Position numbers and translations under genes: made by a program
Source: Platerodrilus igneus
Lineage: Eukaryota; Arthropoda; Insecta; Coleoptera; Lycidae
Length of the DNA stretch: 64,000 nt
Assembly: GCA_036346225.1 (NCBI GenBank)
Contig: JARFIW010001216.1
Coordinates: 780,501-844,500 of the forward strand
Direction: 5' to 3'
Part shown: positions 56,581 to 64,000 of the stretch, one piece after another
Layout of the letters: each line of letters starts with the position of its first letter
How positions within the stretch are numbered: position 1 is the stretch's first letter
The notes under the pieces: generated by a model
The model's input: only the letters and a program-made list of their open reading frames with translations
Told to the model about the DNA's origin: nothing
Database searches by the model: none

Positions 56581-57395
56581 GTGTTTGGTGTTTAAGTTTT
56601 TTGCTTCGTATATAGGTTGAAGTGTTAGTTGATGTTAGCAGTCGATGGCAAAACCTGATTAATTCATCATTCATAAGCATGTTGGAAAACTTGTTGCAAG
56701 TACATTATTTTTTCAATACAAATGCCTAATGCGTATTTTTGGGATGCGATTAGGATTAACTACTATGGATGCATTGGCTCTAAATATTCTTCGTACATTT
56801 CGCCTACTCAACTCATATTCGCCACGTATTGTATTGATTATACTGTTCGTGTTAGTGGAGTTACCAATTGAATAAAACACTGGTTTCTTAGTTTTTTCTT
56901 AAATCCTTTCGTAAATCAAATTTAAGTAACAAGTAATCAGTGGAAGTATGTCTAATCTATAATCTTAATTTAAAACCTAAAACTAAAAATCGACGTTTGA
57001 TATAGTTTGATTATCTTTTTGGTTGTCAATTTTGATCCTCGGCATCTCAAAAACCGCTACTTGTATCTATTTATCTAAAAATATTCATACAGTAGGTTTA
57101 TGAATTTCGATTGTGTCGCCGAACAACCACGTACCTCGATTAAACCTTTTTACTTGCCTGGAATATTTGTGTACATTTATATCAATGATATTATATAGAA
57201 AGCTTCTTGTTACTATAAAGTGACAACATCTATTACCAACTACAATCTATTTTGATTATTTTTGTATGCAACGTCAAAAGTTGTGCACCTTTATGAATAT
57301 GTTATTAACATTCAATATCGTGCATGAACCAGCTACACCAGTATACAAAACAAATTGCTACGTTCCTAGACGTAAAGGGAAGGGGTGTCATAATT
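56581..57395. other. Unassigned region
   Basis: No gene, RNA or repeat recognised in about 800 AT-rich bases. Confidence 0.5.
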
Positions 57396-57399
57396 CATT

Positions 57400-58633
57400 A
57401 GGTTAAGGTACGCCGAAACAAACATAAGGGGGAATTAGAAAGACCAGATTAACTACAAACGCGTAGAGTGGGGGAATTCACATATACAAGAAAAATACAT
57501 CGCCATCGATTTTTCTATTTACAGAAACAATAAAAATTTCTATTTAAAACAAGTAGAAAAAAAAGTAAATAAAGTTACTATTTTTAAAAAAAAAATTCCT
57601 CTATGGACAATTTAAATAGTACGCATTTCGTCGCTAACAGGTGATACATCTAGTCAAAAAAATAAGACTGAAATTATTATATAAACAAGTATGTTAAGTA
57701 ACAAAAAACTATTAAATTTAAAAAAAAACATCGTTAGTAAAAAGAAAATTTTAGCATAATAAGGAACACTAGCACAGCTAATTCCAGAGTGGGTCTTTAT
57801 TAAACAAAAAAAAATTCTTCGTTTGTGCGTCAATGCAAGTTGAGTTTATCACTTTGTATGCACAAAAAAGAAACAAGTCACATACCTCTATGGGTCGAGG
57901 TATATATCTTGTAAACCATTGGATGTGGATCAACACAGCAACGCCACAGTGATCGGTAACATCCACGCGGCTATCGTAATTGTACGGCGGTCTACATTCC
58001 AGAAAAGTAGTCTACGTCAAAAATTAGTCGTGCCATTCATAGAAAGCGATCTGGCCTAACGTAAAAAAATCATTAGGCCTCCGTCAAAGGGCTAAAGATG
58101 GAATCTTATTAGTGTTGATAAGCGCGTAAGAACTTACCGATGCACCTCGGATATCAACTTCTTGTCAACAACAAATGTGCATCGCCTTGTAGTAATAAAA
58201 CTAGCAACCCAGAAAATATATCAAAAGCACGAGCTGCAGAATCAAATTGAAATTGTTTTTTGCAAGAATTAAATCCAATCCCAGCGTTATCCAACGCACA
58301 GGTGTGATTAGAAACTCGAAACACGCTTTATCAAATAAGCACGATCCATTATTTCAACCAGTCTTTAGGATTGGGTATTACAAGAAGTAATTATACGCTA
58401 TAGTAATATGTCTCAAGCCAACGGATACCTCAAACAAGGTACCGACTATTTAAATTATAGAACTTTTCGTTTCGCAGTAAATAAGTTTAAATGAAATTGT
58501 AGTAAAGCGTACTTATTGTAGAAAGGTCTAATATACAAGATGGTGTCTGAGTATTGAAAGTAGAATCTATGCGAATGAATAATTAATCAAAATGGCGTAA
58601 GGTTTAGTATACCATCGGAAGGTGAACGTAACA
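57400..58633 (-). repeat. Diverged reverse copy of the long LTR
   Basis: On the minus strand starts TGTTACGTTCACCTTCCGAT and follows 44379 onward: 'gattcattatt', 'acaataagtacgc', 'tgtttgaggtatccgttg', 'aataatggatcgt', 'tttctaatcacac'. It later matches 'gaaaatcgatg.cgatgtattt' (57485-57510). Substantially diverged. The shared TGTTACG terminus supports 44379 and 49587 as true LTR starts. Confidence 0.6.
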
Positions 58634-58689
58634 AAATGTATTATTCATCCCTCATTTAATATTCTAAACCATGCTAAAATCGAAATTTC

Positions 58690-60610
58690 GTTTAGAAACG
58701 AGAGATGCTAGAGAAGCAAAAATATAAAGGATGTAAAAGGAGATATCATTATAGAAAATATAAAGAAAGTGGTTAGGTTGCAAGAATATATAGGAAATTT
58801 ACATGCAGGACATGAACTATAAGCACAAGAACAGGAATCAGACATTGAAAAGGACTTGGGGTATCCTATACTTAGAGAAACCATGGGTAACGAAGGATAT
58901 TCTAAATTTAATAGAAGATAGGCGTAAATACAAAAATAGATCAGACAAAGCAGAGAAACAAAGATACAAAGCCATAAACTGAACAAAGAATTGAGAGAAA
59001 TTGTAAAGAGGTACAGACCAAGATCAAAATTATAGAAATAGACGAAACATAAAACTCACTAGAATAAATTGTAGGGACATAAATTTATAAAGCCAAAACA
59101 TAAGGAATATAGGATTAGACAACATTATAGAAAATGTAGAGAAAGTGGATGAATGACGAGAATAGATAGGGAATTTATATACAGGATCGAAACTAGAAAA
59201 ACTAGAACAGGAAACTGACGTTGAAAAATATGACTTGGGATACTATAGTTAGAGACATATGAATTATTAAAGAGCCTGACAAATAATAAGGCGCCAGGTA
59301 CAGATAAATGCAAGCAGAAACTCTAAAAGCTGTTGGACAAACAATAAAAGAACGCTTCTTTCCACTTGTCAGCTATATGTATGGGACAGGTGAGACACGA
59401 AAAGATCTCAAGCCTAACACCATAATCACTATACCGAAAAAGAGGTGCGGATGGTTTAACAGCCCAAGTGTCAAAAATACTAACTAAAATTGTACAAAAA
59501 CTGGTGGAAAAACGGGCTGAAAAAATACTAGGAGAAGAAGATCAATACGAGTTTACGAAAACAGGGGAAACCTGTGGCCATTTTAGTTTTAACTGTAGTA
59601 ATGGACAAAGCAATAGAAAAAGGAGAAACTATCTACATAGGGTTTGTATATCTGTAAAAAGCATTCGACGATATAAAATGGGAAAAGATGTTCGAAATAC
59701 TAAAAAGATTGGAATGTGTTATAGGGATAGACAGACCATTAATAGGTTACGCAAAAAGCAAACAGAGGTGATAGAATTAGAACAGAAATGTAGAAAAGTA
59801 CATATTAGGAAAGGGGTGAGATAGGAATGTGCTCTATCCCCGCTCATTTTTGACTAGTATATCGAAGAAGCAATGAATATTGTCAAATACAAAAGATCTT
59901 TTGGAATTATTATGCTGTGACAAACGATTAATATACTTCCATTCGCAGATGATATAGTATCTAAGAAGAAAGAATCAGAAGCAGCGCTTAATAAAATGAA
60001 AACGTACAATTAGAAAGATACAGTATAGAAATTAACAAAATAGAACTAAAATACTAGTATGCAAAAGAAGAAAAAATAAGTAAAAACCAGAATAAAAATA
60101 GGAAACTAGAACTTATAACAGGTTAAGGATTTCTGCTACCTAAAAAGCCAAGTAACGCAAGATAAAAAGCAAAAGATATAAAACAATGATAAAACATAAA
60201 TCGTACTACATTGAACAAAAAAAAAGAGCTACTATGTTCGAAAGCAACAAACATAGAAATAAAGGGAAAATCCTAAAAACATATGTGTGGAGCACAGTAC
60301 TGTATGGCTGTGAAACGTGACAGCAGGAGAAGTGGACAGGAAAAAGATAAAAGCTTTTGAAATGTGGTGTTACAGACGTATGATGAAGATATCATAGACA
60401 GACAAAGTTATGAACAAAGAGGTTCAAGAAATGGTAGAGGAAGAAAGGAATATGTGGAAAATAGTAAAAAATAGTAGAACTAAAATGATGGGTCACATAC
60501 CACGGTATGAGAGAATAGTGCAGAGAATATTAGAAGCAGATATAGGAAAAAGAGAGGTAGAGGTAGGACCTAGGTTAGACTATTACACAAATAGTCAGAA
60601 TTTTCGTATC
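58690..60610 (+). mobile_element. RTE-like LINE fragments, rearranged
   Basis: Plus strand. Two successive versions of the post-endonuclease linker (58690-58985 and 59030-59260), then RT pieces: LSYMYGTGETRKDLK-like (about 59360), MSKILTKIVQKLVEKRAEKI (59468), IGMCYRDRQ and VHIRKGVR (to 59820), FADDI-like 'ttcgcagatgatatagta' (about 59942), and the C-terminal region MVEEERNMWKIVKNSRTKMM with GHIPRYERIVQRILEADIGK (60410-60625). Highly mutated. The doubled linker points to two insertions or an internal duplication. Confidence 0.75.
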
Positions 60611-60660
60611 ACCCTCGGGTATTAAGATATTCGTTAAAGATGATTTACATTGTATAATAT

Positions 60661-61403
60661 ATTGTAACGAAAGTAATCCGGCGGATGACTCATTGGAATG
60701 TAAACAACGTCATAATGTCCAACGAAGTTTTTAAAAATCGCTGGAAAGGCCAGCTTTAGATATTTAAGCGCCGCGGACAGGACAAACAGCAGTTTATATC
60801 TTAAACGTGTCTATAAATAGATATAAAATATAACCCCAGAATACAATACCAGAAGCGACACTCTCTGTCGACGCCTTTGATGTTCATGTTCAAAACTGGG
60901 TAACCTTGGCAGAAATCGGCCATGTTCTTCTTGGTTATTTTGGCGCAAAGTTTGAATTAATTCTTTGTAAACATAACCTCAATTTTCTTCTAATTCCTTT
61001 ATTTAATTTATATATTTACTGAATAATATTAAATAGAGCACGAGGATCACATACTATATTATTAATTAGATAAATTAAATCGCATAGTAAAAATATTGTG
61101 ATTTATGGAGTTCTTCAAATGACTCATTCAACCTAAAACTTTAATTCTTCAAGTTTTAGTATTTTGTATCAAGCAACCCTAATTAAAAGCAGTTGTCAAA
61201 AAACCACTCTCCAATATTTGTAAATAAGATACACTTGATATAACCCCAAAATTATTCTTGGACGTAACAAAAGTAAATAACCACCAGGAACATGGCCGAA
61301 ATGGGACATGAGCACAAAAATTCAAGAATGAGAGTGTCGCTTCTGGTATTGTATTCTGGGATATAACTAAAGAAATAATATTTTACAGTATGTTGCTGAT
61401 AGG
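60661..61403. repeat. Possible solo LTR interrupted by a foldback element
   Basis: TGTAACGAAAGTAATCCGGC at about 60661 begins a segment with a promoter-like 'gatatttaagcgccgcg' and 'cagcagtttatat'. It is split by the inverted-repeat element and may end 'aatattttaca' near 61400. No partner LTR or internal gene is present, so this is only a suggestion. Confidence 0.3.
60836..61366. mobile_element. MITE-like foldback element
   Basis: Inverted ends of about 80-100 bases: 60836-60945 and 61287-61366. The blocks 'cccagaatacaataccagaa', 'gcgacactctc', 'ttcatgt' and 'cggccatgttc' occur in both, in mirrored order. About 530 bases long with no coding capacity, and flanked by TA-rich sequence. It fits a non-autonomous DNA transposon. 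No autonomous partner is in the window. Confidence 0.7.
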
Positions 61404-61499
61404 CTTTATAGAATGTCGCGAAAGTGTGTAAATCAAACGGTACGTTTTGTTACTAATGTGGCGAGTTTACAATTAAATCTCACAAAAAGACAATAACAA

Positions 61500-62900
61500 C
61501 GTTAATCTAAAAAGCTTATGGGATTTATTTTGGATGTAAAGCAAGAGATCAGAATAAACCTTAGGTGCCGCATATCAATTGCGCAACGTGTGCTGAGAAT
61601 TTAAGAGGATAGCTCAACGGTAATCGTAAGTTAATGCCTTTTGACGTGCCTATGAAGTGAAGAGAACCTAAAGATCATAGTGCAGATTGCTCATTTTTCT
61701 TTTCAAACATGGAACCATCTAATAGACTAGTTCATCACAGCCAGAAGTTACCTGTTCCCAAACGTGCAATCATATAAACTTAACCATGATATGAACAAAG
61801 TTGAAATAATATTGTTGAACCTGTGAAGAAAACACGTATCCGAATTGCTAACCATTCGGTATAGGTACTCTACATTTACTTTTACAAGATGAGCTTAACA
61901 AGTTAGTACGAGATTTAAATTTGTCAAAAGCTAAAGTTGAACTGTTGGATCCAGGTAGCAAGGTTAGAATCTATTACAGAGTGGCAAGCATATTTCTTCA
62001 TATCGGAGACGTGAACAAGATTTTCTTCACCTTTTTATATCGTGTGATCGATTGGTGTACTGTGTAGACGTTCCTGGACCAATAGATGCATTATGATGTA
62101 AATACAAAGCTAATGAGTGGAGACTGTTTATTAACTCGTCTAGTTTAAGCTCAAATGGAGTTCTCTTCCACGATAAAAAATGATACCCCTCTGTTCTATA
62201 TTGCCAACGTAGTACATACGAAGGAAAACTATGACAATAGGAAAACTTTATTTGAAAAAATTGAATGGATGGAGGATATGCGATGATTTAAAAGTCATAC
62301 CAGTTTTGTTAGGAATGCAATTGAGTTACACCAAATACTGCTGCTTTCCCTACGAATGGCATAGCCGAGTAAAGGATAAACACTATTTTATAAAAGACAG
62401 GAAAATACGAGAACTTGTTGCTATGGGGAAAAATGTTATAAATTCTCCTCTCGTTGAAAGAAAAAAAGATTTGCTACCTTTGCCATAAAACTGGGACTGA
62501 TGAAAAACTTTGTCGGATCTATAAATAAAAATGGCGAAGGATTCCAATACTTGAGAGAAAGATTTCCCAGACTAAGTGAGGCAAAAAAAGGAGTTTTTAT
62601 TGGGACGCAAATTCGCCACATCATAAACGATAGTGTATTCGGTTCAAATCTGATCAAGATTGAGGCTGCTGCATGGGTATCAATTAAAAAGGCGTGTTCT
62701 TTTAATTTCACATACAGCGATATGAGTTGCAACATGTCTCCCATTTGGGCTTCTTTCCCACAAATCTAGGGTCTGTGAGTGACCAACATGGTGACAGGTT
62801 TCACCAAGACATTATGTATTGTGAAAACCGAAATCAAGGGAAGTAAAGCACCCCACAATCCTTGTATGGATGCTGCAGAGGAACCCTACAAATAAAAATC
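61500..62900 (+). pseudogene. Pseudogene of a widespread uncharacterised insect protein family
   Basis: Frames in order: YFGCKARDQNKP, INCATCAENLRG and MPFDVPMK (61535-61660), REPKDHSADCSFFFSN (61668-61712), VHHSQKLPVPKR (about 61735), DLKVIPVLLGMQLSYTKYCC (62231-62350), NVINSPLVERKKDLLPLP (to 62488), MKNFVGSINKNGEGFQYLRE, RLSEAKKGVFIGTQIRHIIN and AAAWVSIKKACSFNF (62500-62720), and NLGSVSDQHGDRFHQDI (about 62765-62815). I recognise this block order from many multi-copy insect 'uncharacterized protein' models, with conserved cysteines suggesting metal binding. Their function is unknown to me and the multi-copy pattern suggests a mobile or captured gene. Many stops and frameshifts. Confidence 0.7.
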
Positions 62901-63379
62901 ACATGCAATATAATTTTGATATTCCGTAGTGAGGTGGCATGCATAATTTGTAATTAACAAATGTAAACATTATATAATAAAACGTTCCACAATAAAAATA
63001 TAAATAACTTTTAACTAGAAGGTATTAGAAGAATTCCGTTATCAGATTCGTAATCAGCGGGAAAAATTCTATAAGAAATATCCATCGCACATTAGAAAAA
63101 ACTTACCATTTGTTGTTTAATGTCATTAGTGTTTCTAAAACAAAAAAGTTTTAGTCACTTTGACACAAAAATTTTTCGAAAACGAAAGTACGGCTGGGTT
63201 GAAATATGAAACACAGTGACGTAGCCACAAAGCACTACAGATTTTGTTAACTTTGATTATTTGTATTTCTGTAACCAAAATTTGGCCGAAAGGAACGCCA
63301 CCTGATTAGTTCAACAAAATTATAATTTCAAGCTATATGCCACTGATGAAGTACAGCATAGTAAGGTACATGAAGTTTA
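62901..63379. other. AT-rich spacer
   Basis: No gene or repeat recognised between the pseudogene and the GC-richer segment. Confidence 0.5.
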
Positions 63380-63960
63380 GATAAGAGAAATCCCCCACCC
63401 ATGTGGTTGGCTATCCATTGGGCGCGTCTCTAGGTGGTGAATAGGAGAAATCCCAGGATATATGGCCAAGGAATTGGCTATCTACTCTGCGAAGGATCGT
63501 GATAAACATATCTCTTTCAGTGACCCAGTGACCTGAGTGACATAAGACCCACAACTTGGTGGAGAGCAAGAGACTGTGCTGATGCCGGATATAATCCGCT
63601 TTCTAACCAAGTGAAAACGATCCCGCGGGCAAAACCCCTCAACCTAAGCTGTAGTTTCGTGGCTATTGGGCCTGCACTGAGGTAAACGAAGCCGATAGGG
63701 CAATTCTGCAACACCGTCATACCGTGCCTTCCATGCCGTCGTGCTCATGTCCCACGGGTAAGAGGGTATGGAGGTCTTGGCTTAACCACCCGGATCAAGA
63801 GCGGACAACCTCGTTAAAAATTACTAAATCCCGTAGTGTAGGACCGAGCCCAGGGGATGCGTGGCTGTACAGTTGACCAGTCTCAATCGGTCCAAAACTT
63901 GGGGAACAAGGGGGCACCCCGTTTTATTCACGCCTTCCATGCCAACAGGGGTCACCTAGC
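63380..63960 (+). other. GC-richer leader, probably 5' end of a non-LTR retrotransposon
   Basis: Base composition changes to near 50% GC, unlike the rest. The segment has no stop-free long frame but leads to an ATG at 63961 in a good context (cctagcATGGCG). 'gtctctaggtggtgaatagg' and 'cccaggggatgcgtggctgt' style blocks resemble 5' UTRs of LINEs with GC-rich leaders. The assignment is inference. Confidence 0.35.
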
Positions 63961-64000
63961 ATGGCGACCACTTACATCCCCCATACTCGTGGGAACAATC
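63961..64000 (+). CDS. Start of an ORF cut by the window end
   Basis: ATG at 63961 followed by 13 sense codons (MATTYIPHTRGNN) to the edge. Codon and base composition match the GC-richer leader. It could be ORF1 of a LINE. Too short to identify. Confidence 0.35.
   Translation, partial: MATTYIPHTRGNN

Noticed and set aside
1..64000. tRNA genes
   Set aside because: I looked for A/B box pairs near cloverleaf-like GC-rich segments and saw none I could support; a tRNA scan would be decisive.

Overview
This is AT-rich nuclear DNA from an insect, or at least an arthropod. I reach that from the content: SETMAR-type mariner, an RTE/BovB-like LINE whose endonuclease resembles 'craniofacial development protein 2-like' models, a BEL/Pao element, a Penelope-like element, and an env-bearing Gypsy element of the errantivirus group, which is characteristic of insects. 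I see no host gene, no tRNA or rRNA gene and no CRISPR array. Nearly everything recognisable is a transposable element, mostly degraded and often nested.

Layout. 1-6640: two copies of a composite made of mariner and LINE debris, flanking an AT-rich gap. 7116-23814: a three-level nest. The outer shell is a DNA transposon with ~100-bp inverted ends, coding for a large protein with an XPG-like nuclease region and a cysteine cluster (Academ-like, tentative). A minus-strand BEL/Pao retrotransposon (9315-21629, target duplication GTTAC) interrupts its reading frame. A tandem Penelope-like element (9877-15277) sits inside the BEL element and carries an unbroken reverse transcriptase/GIY-YIG ORF, the best preserved gene here. 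27452-40816: a decayed endogenous errantivirus with LTRs, gag, pol and env, flanked by CGCG. Its env is split by a nearly complete minus-strand RTE LINE (34141-38197).

41767-52006: a direct duplication of ~5 kb. Each unit holds a plus-strand LINE, an errantivirus-like LTR and the long LTR plus gag of a second LTR retrotransposon; the gag continues to 52677 after the second unit. 52757-60610: fragments of the same LTR and LINE families, in both orientations. 60661-62900: an LTR-like fragment broken by a MITE-like foldback element, then a plus-strand pseudogene of a widespread uncharacterised insect protein family. 63380-64000: a GC-richer leader leading to an ATG ORF that runs off the window.

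The elements do not form a pathway. What they share is history: target duplications and reading frames cut by insertions give the order of events. The points most worth following are the nest, the intact Penelope ORF with hammerhead-like motifs, the leader of the errantivirus with its 14-residue repeats, and the mosaic duplication at 42-52 kb, which may partly reflect assembly or sequencing error. Coordinates of element ends are by eye and may be off by a few bases.
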